From: an uncultured Novosphingobium sp.
GTDB taxonomy: Bacteria > Pseudomonadota > Alphaproteobacteria > Sphingomonadales > Sphingomonadaceae
DNA: 24,771 nt
NCBI GenBank assembly: GCA_937996535.1
Contig: CALKVF010000081.1
Location: 1 to 24,771, forward strand
Reading direction: 5' to 3'
This document shows, in pieces, positions 1 to 7,483 of this stretch. Position 1 is the stretch's first letter; the number at the start of each line of letters is the position of its first letter. The notes under the pieces were generated by a model. That model was not told the origin of the DNA, ran no database searches, and was given only the letters and a program-made list of their open reading frames with translations. Both the position numbers and the translations under genes were made by a program.

Positions 1-35
1 TGCAGCTTGATATAGCCTTCAATTTTCTTGGCCAC
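1..35 (-). CDS. rplK: 50S ribosomal protein L11, N-terminal fragment
   Basis: Only the first 11 codons lie in the window. The minus strand reads GTG then AKKIEGYIKLQ, the usual start of ribosomal protein L11, which binds the GTPase-associated centre of 23S rRNA. The start is GTG at 35-33. A strong AGGAGG ribosome binding site lies at 47-42, six bases upstream, which fixes this start. It follows nusG on the same strand after about 180 bp, the standard secE-nusG-rplK order. The rest of the gene is outside the window, so nothing can be said about its integrity. Confidence 0.88.
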   Translation of the reverse strand, partial: MAKKIEGYIKL

Positions 36-183
36 GAGGGGCCTCCTTTCTTCCTGTCGGGCCCGGATGGACCCTCAGAGTGAGCGGTCAGACAGCCTTC
101 CGAAGGAGGCCTCCCGCACGGAATCGCCCGGACAAAGCCGGGCGAAGGTCCGCGCGCCTAAGACAAAGCGCGCGAATTTGCAA

Positions 184-203
184 GCCGAAGCGCCTTTCGG
201 CGC
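184..203 (-). terminator. small hairpin after nusG (weak terminator or processing site)
   Basis: Two mutually exclusive short stems overlap just downstream of the nusG stop: GCGCC/GGCGC (190-194 with 199-203, 4-base loop) and GCCGAA/TTCGGC (184-189 with 196-201). No T-run follows on the minus strand, so this is not a convincing intrinsic terminator. It may only be a weak attenuating structure between nusG and rplK. Confidence 0.25.
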
Positions 204-214
204 CCCCGGCCAAC

Positions 215-751
215 TTACTTGACCAGTTCGACGTGCTCGAAATCGAGTTCGACCGGCGTGGCCCGGCCGAAGATCGAGACCGACACCTTGACCCGGTTCT
301 TGTCGAAATCGAGTTCTTCGACCAGCCCGGTGAAGGAGTTGAACGGACCGTCCAGCACCTTGACCGAATCGCCGATCTCGTAATCGACCGAAACATGCTT
401 CTTGGGTTCGGCCGCGGCGGCATCGCGCGCACCGAAATAGCGGGCAGCTTCGCGGTCCGAAATCGGCTGCGGCTTGCCGTTGGGGCCGAGGAACCCGGTC
501 ACCTTGGCGGTGTTCTTGACGAGGTGGTAAACGTCGTCGTTGAGGGTCAGCTTGGCCAGCACGTAGCCGGGCATGGTCTTGCGTTCGACCTGGACCTTCT
601 TGCCGCGCTTGACCTCGGTGACGGTCTCATGCGGAACTTCGACCGCTTCGACCAGAGCTTCGAGCCCCTTGCGCTCGGCCTCGGCGAGAATCGAATCGCG
701 AACCTTGTTCTCGAAGCCGGAATAGGCGTGGATGATGTACCAGCGAGCCAT
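215..751 (-). CDS. nusG: Transcription termination/antitermination factor NusG
   Basis: The 178-residue product matches the normal NusG size. The N-terminal half starts MARWYIIHAYSGFENKV and runs to about residue 115. This is the NGN domain that contacts the clamp of RNA polymerase, with the typical PGYVLAKL segment in the middle. The C-terminal 50 residues (IGDSVKVLDGPFNSFTG) form the KOW domain, which in the family contacts Rho or ribosomal protein S10. I chose the ATG at 751 because homologues begin MARWY; the open frame extends further upstream but would run into secE. The gene lies 23 bp after secE and ahead of rplK, so co-transcription is very likely. Nothing unusual is seen. Confidence 0.96.
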   Translation of the reverse strand: MARWYIIHAYSGFENKVRDSILAEAERKGLEALVEAVEVPHETVTEVKRGKKVQVERKTMPGYVLAKLTLNDDVYHLVKNTAKVTGFLGPNGKPQPISDREAARYFGARDAAAAEPKKHVSVDYEIGDSVKVLDGPFNSFTGLVEELDFDKNRVKVSVSIFGRATPVELDFEHVELVK

Positions 752-774
752 GTTTCTCTCGTAATTCCCTGTTG

Positions 775-969
775 TCAGGCCAGCGACAGAAGCCAGCGGA
801 CCAATTCGCCAAACAGCGTGTCCACGCCGAGGAAGAACACGGCGAGGATCACCATCATCACCCCCACGAAAATCGCGGTGGTGACGGTTTCCTGCCGCGA
901 CGGCCACACGACCTTGCGGGCTTCCGCCTGAACCTGGCGCATGAATTCGCCGGGGTTGATCTTGGCCAT
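775..969 (-). CDS. secE: Preprotein translocase subunit SecE
   Basis: This 64-residue protein is a short-type SecE, part of the SecYEG channel in the inner membrane. An amphipathic N-terminal helix (residues 5-27, with ARKVVWPSRQET, the conserved KVxWPSRxE signature) is followed by one transmembrane helix at about residues 30-50 and a short tail. The start is ATG at 969. It sits directly upstream of nusG, the arrangement found in nearly all bacteria. Alphaproteobacterial SecE is typically of this single-helix form, unlike the three-helix enterobacterial protein. The 134 bp upstream hold no gene, only short GC-rich inverted repeats. Confidence 0.95.
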   Translation of the reverse strand: MAKINPGEFMRQVQAEARKVVWPSRQETVTTAIFVGVMMVILAVFFLGVDTLFGELVRWLLSLA

Positions 970-1082
970 GGCTATGCGCTCACTTGCCTAAAGAGGGTTA
1001 AATCGCTTGCCTCGCGCCCGAGGGGAACAGCGCCGCTCCCGGCGGCTGAGCAGCGCGTCCGGGATGAGGCAGTGTTCTCCAT

Positions 1083-1103
1083 GTGCGGAAGACACCGCCG
1101 CAC
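1083..1103 (-). terminator. hairpin just after the membrane-protein stop codon
   Basis: An inverted repeat GTGCGG/CCGCAC (1083-1088 and 1098-1103, 9-base loop) begins right after the stop of the upstream gene. No T-tract follows, so it may be a weak terminator, a 3'-end stabiliser or chance. The rest of 970-1082 before secE shows only another short GC-rich repeat near 1032-1046. Confidence 0.3.
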
Positions 1104-2606
1104 TTAGCTATCGTGCGGCCGATTTGCAAGCCGCGCGAGCAGCCAGCCCTTGCCGCGTGCTGCAACGACGAAGCCGGTGGGCAGCGAAACCGGTTCCTGC
1201 GCGCCGACATACCAGAACCAATCGGCCGAGCGCGCCGGGGCATAGTCGACCAGGTTGATCGGCGTTCCGCGGCGGTGGAGCAGGCGGTGATAGGGATCGA
1301 TGAACCGCGCCCCGCCCTCGCGCAGGGTCAGCATGTGGACCTTGGGCAGGGCAAAGTTCGAATTGTTGAGCGCATCAAGCCGCACCACCGACCAGGCGCC
1401 GACGTGTTCTTGGGTGTTGTACCCCCAGGTGCGGCGTTCAGTCACCACGAGGGTCGCAACCTTGGCCCCTTCGGGCAGGTGATCGAGCGCGCCGAGCAGT
1501 TCGGCGGTATGGGCCGATTCGCGCACCCAATCGTTGGTGGTCAGCGCGAGACGGCCAAGGAACAGCAGCGGCGCCAGCAGCAGCACCCAGCGCGGCGCGC
1601 GCCAGCTCAGCGCCAGACAGCCGACCAAAAGGCCGGTCGAGATCATCCGCGCATCGACCAGATCGCCGCCAAAGATGTGGCGCGGCAGGATCAGCGAAAG
1701 CACCAGCATGATCACCGCGGCCCAGCCCATCCGGCCATCGAACCGGCGCAGCGCAATGCTGCCCAGCAGCACGGCGCCGATCAGCCAGACCGAGCCATAG
1801 TCGATCCACTCGATCGACCCACGCATCGCCTGCTTCCAGATCGACCATTTGTAGATGTCGGGGTGCGAACCATAGGAGGCCAGCTCGCGCGAGCCACCGA
1901 AGGCCAGCAGGCCGATCATCGGCACGGCCAGCGGCATCGGGCGGAAGAACGCCTCGATGCTCTTGGTGCGCTGCCATTCATAGCCGAACACCAGCACGCC
2001 CAGCGCACCCCAGCCCGAGACGTGGCACAGGTAGATGACCACGCTGATCGGCATGAACACCCACGGCCGCCAGCGGTGGCCCTCCATTCGCACCCACAGC
2101 GCGAAAGCGAACAGCGCCAGCGCGAGGCTGATCCCGAAATTGAGGAAGCCGAGCAGCAGCGCGGGCGACCAGATGAACGCGAAGGCCAGCATCGAGGCCA
2201 GCCCGATTCGCCGCCGCAGCGCCCATTCGACGCACAGGATGCCCAGCCCGGTCATCACCGGGATCATGCCGGCGATGATCCGCCCCGCCGTTTCGAGCGG
2301 GAACAGCAGCGACAGCGGACGGATCAGCATGTCGGCGCCGAGATTGCCCATCCAGCGCCATTCAAACCCGTAATAGCGCTGCAGGAACGGATCCTGATCG
2401 CGCGAGAGCATGACGTGATAGCGCGCCATGTGCGCGGGATAGTCGACCATCTGCGGATAGGTCGCCAGCAGCACCGGCAGGCACGCGAGAAGCGCAAGCA
2501 GCACGCCCAGCACCCAGGTTTCACGCCCGGTGGGTTCGGCCTTCAGCCACTGCCCAAGCGAGCGGCCCCGCGTGTTGAACTGCTCGAAGGGAGGTTCAGC
2601 CGACAT
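1104..2606 (-). CDS. Polytopic inner-membrane protein of unknown function
   Basis: The 500-residue product has a cytosolic N-terminus of about 27 residues and then roughly ten hydrophobic segments (for example near residues 30-48, 105-125, 140-170 and 185-205). A less hydrophobic C-terminal portion of about 120 residues follows (RRTWGYNTQEHVGAWSVVRL onward). A long first loop (residues 50-95, with DYPAHMARYHV) recalls the periplasmic acidic loop of GT-C fold, lipid-linked sugar glycosyltransferases. That is a resemblance in layout only; I do not recognise a named family. The start is ATG at 2606, 35 bases after the 3' end of tRNA-Trp, so tRNA and mRNA probably share a transcript. It lies between trnW and secE, normally a short gap, which makes it an apparent lineage-specific insertion. 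Confidence 0.8.
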   Translation of the reverse strand: MSAEPPFEQFNTRGRSLGQWLKAEPTGRETWVLGVLLALLACLPVLLATYPQMVDYPAHMARYHVMLSRDQDPFLQRYYGFEWRWMGNLGADMLIRPLSLLFPLETAGRIIAGMIPVMTGLGILCVEWALRRRIGLASMLAFAFIWSPALLLGFLNFGISLALALFAFALWVRMEGHRWRPWVFMPISVVIYLCHVSGWGALGVLVFGYEWQRTKSIEAFFRPMPLAVPMIGLLAFGGSRELASYGSHPDIYKWSIWKQAMRGSIEWIDYGSVWLIGAVLLGSIALRRFDGRMGWAAVIMLVLSLILPRHIFGGDLVDARMISTGLLVGCLALSWRAPRWVLLLAPLLFLGRLALTTNDWVRESAHTAELLGALDHLPEGAKVATLVVTERRTWGYNTQEHVGAWSVVRLDALNNSNFALPKVHMLTLREGGARFIDPYHRLLHRRGTPINLVDYAPARSADWFWYVGAQEPVSLPTGFVVAARGKGWLLARLANRPHDS

Positions 2607-2641
2607 GGATGCGCTATATCTTCAGGGTTGGGGGGCAATGC

Positions 2642-2717
2642 TGGCAGGAGTGGAGGGACTCGAACCCACGGCCCTCGGTTTTGGAGACCGATGCTCTACC
2701 AACTGAGCTACACTCCT
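2642..2717 (-). tRNA. trnW: tRNA-Trp (CCA anticodon)
   Basis: The minus strand gives a complete cloverleaf. The acceptor stem AGGAGTG pairs with CACTCCT, the D-arm is TAGCTCAGTTGGTAGAGCA, and the anticodon stem-loop CGGTCTCCAAAACCG has anticodon CCA. The T-arm is GGGTTCGAGTCCC, the discriminator base is G, and the 3' CCA is encoded in the DNA. The length is 76 nt including CCA. It lies upstream of secE-nusG on the same strand, the usual genomic place for tRNA-Trp in proteobacteria, here separated by one extra gene. Confidence 0.97.
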
Positions 2718-2730
2718 GCGGGCGGACCGG

Positions 2731-2759
2731 CCCCTACAGGCTTGACCGACAGATGACAA
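2731..2759 (-). promoter_or_regulatory. candidate promoter for tRNA-Trp
   Basis: On the minus strand TTGTCA (2759-2754) is followed after 17 bases by TAGGGG (2736-2731), putting a start site a few bases before the tRNA at 2717. The -35 is good but the -10 is poor, as is common in GC-rich alphaproteobacteria. The region would overlap the aat coding sequence only if aat began at its upstream ATG (2753). Confidence 0.3.
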
Positions 2760-2791
2760 GCGATCTGGATGCGTCCATACAAAGAAAAGCC

Positions 2792-3574
2792 GTGCACGCC
2801 CCCCAGCCCGCCTCGCCCATCGATCCCGACCTGCTCCTGCTAGCCTATCGCAGCGGGATCTTTCCGATGGCCGACACGCGCGACGATCCTGAGATTTTCT
2901 GGGTCGAGCCGCGCCGCCGCGCGATCCTTCCGCTCGATGGGTTTCACTGCTCGCGCTCGCTGGCAAAGGTGCTGAAACGCGGCGCCTTGCGCGTCACCTG
3001 CAATGCCGCTTTCGCCCAGGTGATCGACGCCTGCGCCGCGCCGCGCCGCGACACCGCAGAAACCTGGATCAGCGGCCGGATCCGCGCCAGCTACCTTGCG
3101 CTGCATGACCTGGGCCATGCCCATTCGATCGAATGCTGGCACGATAGCGCCGAGGGCACCCGGCTGGTCGGCGGGCTTTATGGCTTGGGCTTTGGCCGGG
3201 TGTTTTGCGGCGAATCGATGTTCAGCCGGATGACCGACGCCTCGAAAGTGGCGCTGGCCTGGCTGGTCGCGGCGCTGCGGATGGGCGGAGTCACGCTGCT
3301 CGATTGCCAGTTCATCACCGATCACCTCGCCTCGCTCGGCGCGGTCGAAATCTCTCAGAATCGCTATCTGGAACTGCTGGCCGAGGCTCAGTCAGGCGTG
3401 GCGGGCGCTGCCGGGGCAGGCGCTGCCGCCGCGGGCGAGGCCGAAGCCGAGGGTGACGGCGCCGCCTCGGGGCTGCCAGCCGGCTTTGCCGCCTTATTGG
3501 ACGCGGCGAAATCTTCGGGGTTTTCCTCTTCGCCCGGGAACTTCATCGCGCAGTCCTTGACCCACACGTCATAG
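2792..3574 (+). CDS. aat: Leucyl/phenylalanyl-tRNA--protein transferase
   Basis: Aat transfers Leu or Phe from aminoacyl-tRNA to N-terminal Arg or Lys of proteins, marking them for ClpS/ClpAP degradation. Family motifs appear in order: LLLLAYRSGIFPM near the N-terminus, WVEPRRRAILPLD, HSIECW, VGGLYGLGFGRVFCGESMFS, and LLDCQFITDHLASLGAVEI. I chose GTG at 2792 (260 residues) because it places the conserved IDPDLL motif close to the N-terminus and leaves the tRNA-Trp promoter region free. ATG at 2753 (273 residues) is the alternative; neither has a good ribosome binding site. The family core ends near residue 198. The remaining 60 or so residues are an Ala/Gly-rich tail that reads through the 3' end of the opposing DUF2155 gene by 187 bp, which is odd. 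NDUFA12, DUF2155 and aat are often neighbours in alphaproteobacteria. Confidence 0.92.
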   Translation: MHAPQPASPIDPDLLLLAYRSGIFPMADTRDDPEIFWVEPRRRAILPLDGFHCSRSLAKVLKRGALRVTCNAAFAQVIDACAAPRRDTAETWISGRIRASYLALHDLGHAHSIECWHDSAEGTRLVGGLYGLGFGRVFCGESMFSRMTDASKVALAWLVAALRMGGVTLLDCQFITDHLASLGAVEISQNRYLELLAEAQSGVAGAAGAGAAAAGEAEAEGDGAASGLPAGFAALLDAAKSSGFSSSPGNFIAQSLTHTS

Positions 3575-4038
3575 ACCGGGTGCTCAACCACGTTGAGCGA
3601 GGGCGAATTCTTGAACAGCCAGCCCGAGAAGGTCTTGTGCCAGGTCAGCGGCTGGCCGGCATCGGCGCGCTCTTCGACAAAGACCTGCACGAAGGCGCCG
3701 GTTTCGGGCGGATTTTCCCACGGCAGCGTGCGCTCGCAGGTCGCCAATTTGACGATCACGTTGCCCACCCGGCGCGATTCGCCCGGCTTGAGCACGAGGT
3801 CCTGGGTCAGGTTGTTGCGCTTGTTGAGCAGGCCCAGCGTCGCCACGCGCTCTTTTACCGGGGTGCCGTATTCGCTTTCGACCACCGCACCGCCCGCACC
3901 CTGCGCGGCCACCGCGCTCGGGACTTCGGTGGCGATCGCCTCGGCCTCGTCATTGCCGCGGTTGCAGCCGGCCAGCGCCAGCGTCGCAAAAACCAGCGCG
4001 CAAACAGGCGGAAGCGAAAGGGGCCGGGCCCGCTTCAC
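3388..4038 (-). CDS. DUF2155 family lipoprotein
   Basis: The 216-residue product has a lipoprotein signal with lipobox LAGC (Cys25). It then carries the DUF2155 domain from about residue 60 to 170, recognisable from VATLGLLNKRN, the CERT motif with PWENPPETGAFVQV, and FSGWLFKNSPSLNVVEHPVYDVWVKDC, where two cysteines are conserved. The role of the family is not established. The C-terminal 45 residues are a Pro/Ala/Ser-rich tail and lie antisense to the end of aat. The start is GTG at 4038, three bases after the NDUFA12 stop, with no clear ribosome binding site, so translational coupling is likely. The coupling with an NDUFA12-like gene is typical of alphaproteobacteria. Confidence 0.9.
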   Translation of the reverse strand: MKRARPLSLPPVCALVFATLALAGCNRGNDEAEAIATEVPSAVAAQGAGGAVVESEYGTPVKERVATLGLLNKRNNLTQDLVLKPGESRRVGNVIVKLATCERTLPWENPPETGAFVQVFVEERADAGQPLTWHKTFSGWLFKNSPSLNVVEHPVYDVWVKDCAMKFPGEEENPEDFAASNKAAKPAGSPEAAPSPSASASPAAAAPAPAAPATPD

Positions 4039-4041
4039 GAA

Positions 4042-4455
4042 TCAGGCGTCCGGGGTCCAGGCTTCGAAGTCACCCGTGGCCGCAGCGCGCTTGCCGCCGC
4101 GTTCGAGCGCGCCGGCGGGGCGATAGGCCGCATCGGTGCCGGTGGCGTTCGGGGTATAGTCGGCTTCCCAGATGCGCGGCGCCGGCAGGTTGCTTTCGGG
4201 CACGCCCGGCAGGGTGCCGTGCAGCCAGCCGTGCCATTCGGCCGGCACGCGGCTGGCATCGTTGGCGCCGTTGTAGATCACCCAGCGCCGCTCGCTCCCG
4301 CCGAAGGGCTGGCCCGCAGCGCGCAGCTTCTTGGCGCGGTAATACTTGTTGCCCTGCACGTCAGTGCCGACGAGTTCGCCGGTCACCGCGCTGGTGAACA
4401 GGGTGCCAATGGTGGCGCCGTCCCACCACGTGAAGATCTTGCCGAGGATTCCCAT
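4042..4455 (-). CDS. NADH:ubiquinone oxidoreductase subunit, NDUFA12 family
   Basis: The 137-residue protein resembles the mitochondrial complex I accessory subunit NDUFA12 (B17.2) and its alphaproteobacterial counterpart. Family marks include the N-terminal FTWWDGATIGTLF, GTDVQGNKYYR, RRWVIYNG, DASRVPAEWHGWLHG and a C-terminal PNATGTDAAYRP stretch. It is expected to sit on the matrix-arm side of complex I in the cytoplasm. The start is ATG at 4455. It lies 47 bp after the DUF192 gene and 3 bp before the DUF2155 gene on the same strand, indicating an operon. The nuo operon itself is not in the window, which is usual for this accessory subunit. Confidence 0.93.
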   Translation of the reverse strand: MGILGKIFTWWDGATIGTLFTSAVTGELVGTDVQGNKYYRAKKLRAAGQPFGGSERRWVIYNGANDASRVPAEWHGWLHGTLPGVPESNLPAPRIWEADYTPNATGTDAAYRPAGALERGGKRAAATGDFEAWTPDA

Positions 4456-4502
4456 GCGCGCCGCCTAGCCGAAATGACCGGCCGGGAAAAGGGGAATGCG
4501 CG

Positions 4503-4985
4503 TCACCATTCGACCTTGTCACCCGGAACGATCCCGAGCTGGGCTGCGCGCCCGCCGTTGAGTTCGAGCACGCCGCGCACCGCCGCGATCGAGGACAGCG
4601 GGGTTTCATCCCCCGGAATGGCATTGGCGGCGATATTGCTGATCCGCCCATCGGTGCCGATGAACACGATGTCGAGCGGGATCAGCGTGTTGCGCATCCA
4701 GAAGCTGGCGCCGCGCGGCGGGTTCATCGGGAAGATCATCCCCTCGTCTGCGCCCATTGCGGTGCGGAACATCAGCCCCTGGGCCTGCTGCGGCTCGCTC
4801 TGCGCCAGTTCGACGCGGAAAGCGTGGGGCTGGCCCGCATGGGTAACCATCAGCGTCACGACCTTGAGCCCGGAGACGGGATGGACCGTGGGCGCCGCCT
4901 CAGCCGAGCGCGGCCCCGCTTCGCCCGAAGACGGCGAACAGGCGGCAAGGGCCAGCAGGGCGGCAGGCAGGAACAAGCGGGTCAT
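4503..4985 (-). CDS. DUF192 domain lipoprotein
   Basis: This 160-residue protein has a lipoprotein signal peptide with lipobox LAAC (Cys16). A DUF192 domain fills residues 40-160, recognised by AQGLMFRTAMGADEGMIF, FWMRNTLIPLDIVFIGTDG and the C-terminal VLELNGGRAAQLGIVPGD. DUF192 proteins are small, secreted or surface beta-rich proteins without an assigned biochemical role. The ATG at 4985 overlaps the recX stop as ATGA, so translation is probably coupled. An upstream in-frame extension exists but would add an Arg-rich stretch before the signal peptide, so I rejected it. Confidence 0.88.
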   Translation of the reverse strand: MTRLFLPAALLALAACSPSSGEAGPRSAEAAPTVHPVSGLKVVTLMVTHAGQPHAFRVELAQSEPQQAQGLMFRTAMGADEGMIFPMNPPRGASFWMRNTLIPLDIVFIGTDGRISNIAANAIPGDETPLSSIAAVRGVLELNGGRAAQLGIVPGDKVEW

Positions 4986-5533
4986 GCGTCGTCTCCATCG
5001 TCTCCGCGCGCCGCCCAATCGAACGCCGCGTCCGGGCTGGCGGCATTGACCAATTCGCGCGCGCTGTCCAGCGGGTGCCCGGCGCGCAGCATCGCCGCGA
5101 TCTGGCGTTCGCGCAGCGGGCGATCGGGCTCGGCCTTGCCGAACGGGCCGAACCCGCGTTTTTGCGCGAGCGCCAGTGCCGCGCGCCGCTGGACGCCGGT
5201 GCCAGCGCGAACCGCATCACGCACCTCGGCATCGATCCCGGCCGCCCCCAGCGCCTGCGCGATCCGCCGCGCGCCATATCCGCGCCGCAGCAGGCTGCCC
5301 GACTTGGCCCGGGCATAGGCCGTATCGTCAACGTAACCGGCACTGACGAACCGCGCGACGATCGCTGCCACCGGCGGTTCATCCTCCCCCGCCCAGCCGC
5401 GCTCGCGCAGCTTGCGCCTGAGATAGCCATCGAGTTTGGCCGCGCTGGTGGCAAAGCGCGCGACATAGGCCAGGGCCATTTCCTCAAGGTTTTGCGCGCC
5501 GATCGGCCGGGGATTGCGTGGTGGGCGCGCCAT
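4982..5533 (-). CDS. recX: RecX family regulatory protein
   Basis: The 183-residue product has three-helix RecX repeats: LRRKLRERGW, DDTAYARAKSGSLLRRGYGARRIAQALGAAGID, and a C-terminal part with FGPFGKAEPDRPLRERQIAAMLRAGH. RecX binds RecA filaments and modulates recombination and the SOS response. The start is ATG at 5533 with AAGG six bases upstream (5543-5540). recA is not adjacent; alphaproteobacterial recX is commonly separate from recA. The gene ends in ATGA overlap with the DUF192 gene. I see no LexA-type GTTC-N7-GTTC box in the 140 bp upstream. Divergence in the family makes the exact repeat borders uncertain. Confidence 0.85.
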   Translation of the reverse strand: MARPPRNPRPIGAQNLEEMALAYVARFATSAAKLDGYLRRKLRERGWAGEDEPPVAAIVARFVSAGYVDDTAYARAKSGSLLRRGYGARRIAQALGAAGIDAEVRDAVRAGTGVQRRAALALAQKRGFGPFGKAEPDRPLRERQIAAMLRAGHPLDSARELVNAASPDAAFDWAARGDDGDDA

Positions 5534-5673
5534 GGTCGGCCTTATTCGTGCCACACTGTGCCGCAAAGGGGAAACCCTGGACTGCGGAAGTTTTGAGGGA
5601 TCCGCATTTGCACGGCAACGCCGATGACGCTGAAATACGGCGCATCGCCATGATAAAAAACGGATTTTTGCAA

Positions 5674-7434
5674 ATGACCGACGCCGCCACGCCAGTGACG
5701 AGTGCCGAACCGGCGATCACGCCGACCCCGGGCGAGGACGTGTTGCCCCGCCGGCTGTCCAACTTTGCCACCTTTGGCGAAGCGCTCGACTATGCCGCCA
5801 CCGGCACGCGCGGCATGAATTTTCACGATCCACGCGGCCAGCTGAAGCGCGCCTATCCCTTCCGCGAACTGCGCGAAGATGCGCTGGTGATGGCGCGCCG
5901 CCTGATCGCCCACGGCGTCAAGAAGGGCGACCGCATCGCGCTGGTCGCTGAAACCGGCCCGGAATTCGCCGCGCTGTTCTGCGGCACGGTCTATGCCGGC
6001 GCTTGGCCGGTGCCGCTGCCGCTGCCGACCAGCTTTGGCGGCAAGGACAGCTATATCGACCAGCTCGCGGTCCAGCTGCAGTCGAGCGATCCGCTGGCGC
6101 TGTTCTATCCCGGCGAAATCGCCGAGATGGCCGGTGCCGCCGCCGCCCGCCAGGGCTGCCAGGGCATCGCCTGGGAAGACTTCGCCCAGCAAGCCGCCCC
6201 CGATTGCGCCCTGCCGGAAGCCAGCGGCGATGATATCTGCTACCTGCAGTATTCGAGCGGCTCGACCCGTTTCCCGCACGGCGTTGCGGTGACCCATACC
6301 TCGCTGCTCAACAACCTGGCCGGTCACGGCGAAGGGATGAAGCTGGAACCCACCGACCGCTGCATTTCGTGGCTGCCGTGGTATCACGACATGGGTCTGG
6401 TCGGCTGCTTCCTGTCGGTTATCTCCAACCAGGTGTCGGTCGATTACCTCAAGACCGAGGATTTCGCCCGCCGTCCGCTCGCCTGGCTCGACATGATCAG
6501 CCGCAATCCGGGCAATTCGATCTCCTATTCGCCGACCTTCGGCTATGACATCTGCGCGCGCCGCATTTCGAGCCAGAGCCACGTTTCGGAACGCTTCGAC
6601 CTGTCGCGCTGGCGGATTGCCGGCAACGGCGCCGACATGATCCGCCCCGACGTGATGCAGGGCTTCGTCAATGCCTTTGCCGAAGCGGGCTTCAAGGCCA
6701 GTGCCTTCCTGCCCTCCTATGGCCTCGCCGAAGCCACCCTGGCGGTGACCATCATGCCCCCGGGCGAAGGGATCCGCGTCGAACTGGTCGAAGAGGAACG
6801 CCTGTCGGGCACCCCGCGCGATCTCTCGCGTCCGGCCCGCTACCGCGCGATCGTCAACTGCGGCAAGGCAGTGAAGGACATGGCGCTCGAAATCCGGGGC
6901 GAACATGGCGAGGCGCTGAGCGACCACCACATCGGCAAGGTGTGGTGCAAGGGCCCGTCGGTCATGCACTCCTATTTCCGCGATCCTGAAAGCACCGCGG
7001 CCTGCCTGGTCGATGGCTGGCTGGATACCGGCGACATGGGCTACACCGTCGATGGCTATCTGTTCATCGTTGGCCGCGCCAAGGACATGATCATCATCAA
7101 CGGCAAGAACCACTGGCCCCAGGACATCGAATGGGCCGTGGAACAGCTGCCGGGCTTCAACCACGGCGATATCGCCGCCTTCTCGGTCGAAACCGAGAAC
7201 GGCGAGGAAGCGCCCGCGGTGCTGGTCCACTGCCGCGTCTCCGATCCGGCGGCGCGCGTCGAACTGCGCGACATGATCCGCGACAAGGTGCGCGCGATCA
7301 CCGGCATGAACTGCATCGTCGAACTGGTCCCGCCGCGCACTCTGCCGCGCACCAGCTCGGGCAAGCTCAGCCGCGCCAAGGCGAAGAAGCAGTACCTTTC
7401 GGGCGAGATCGAACCGATCAAGCTGGCGGCCTGA
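5674..7434 (+). CDS. Fatty acyl-AMP ligase (FAAL), ANL superfamily
   Basis: The 586-residue protein has the two-domain adenylate-forming fold. The phosphate-binding loop is YSSGSTRFPHG (residues 193-203), followed by SWLPWYHDMGLVG and the inserted segment before the second half of the N-domain that marks FAALs. LDTGDMGYTVDGYLFIVGRAKDMIII marks the hinge, and the catalytic lysine lies in TSSGKLSR (Lys564). FAALs activate fatty acids as acyl-AMP and pass them to acyl carrier proteins rather than CoA. No acyl carrier protein, PKS or NRPS is nearby, so the partner is unknown. In Caulobacter a related enzyme feeds sphingolipid synthesis, a plausible but unproven role here. The His in place of the usual Lys of the P-loop (PKG) is worth noting. 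The start is uncertain: ATG 5674 or ATG 5650, neither with a good ribosome binding site. Confidence 0.9.
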   Translation: MTDAATPVTSAEPAITPTPGEDVLPRRLSNFATFGEALDYAATGTRGMNFHDPRGQLKRAYPFRELREDALVMARRLIAHGVKKGDRIALVAETGPEFAALFCGTVYAGAWPVPLPLPTSFGGKDSYIDQLAVQLQSSDPLALFYPGEIAEMAGAAAARQGCQGIAWEDFAQQAAPDCALPEASGDDICYLQYSSGSTRFPHGVAVTHTSLLNNLAGHGEGMKLEPTDRCISWLPWYHDMGLVGCFLSVISNQVSVDYLKTEDFARRPLAWLDMISRNPGNSISYSPTFGYDICARRISSQSHVSERFDLSRWRIAGNGADMIRPDVMQGFVNAFAEAGFKASAFLPSYGLAEATLAVTIMPPGEGIRVELVEEERLSGTPRDLSRPARYRAIVNCGKAVKDMALEIRGEHGEALSDHHIGKVWCKGPSVMHSYFRDPESTAACLVDGWLDTGDMGYTVDGYLFIVGRAKDMIIINGKNHWPQDIEWAVEQLPGFNHGDIAAFSVETENGEEAPAVLVHCRVSDPAARVELRDMIRDKVRAITGMNCIVELVPPRTLPRTSSGKLSRAKAKKQYLSGEIEPIKLAA

Positions 7435-7483
7435 GCCTCCCAGCCCTCGCCCGGGGGCTTACAATCGTGACCTGACATGAAAT

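Noticed and set aside
1083..2756. long open frames antisense to the membrane protein and to other GC-rich genes (for example acs, pckG and the permease)
   Set aside because: They are Arg/His/Gln-rich frames caused by high GC and codon bias on the opposite strand; the sense proteins have clear membrane or catalytic motifs.
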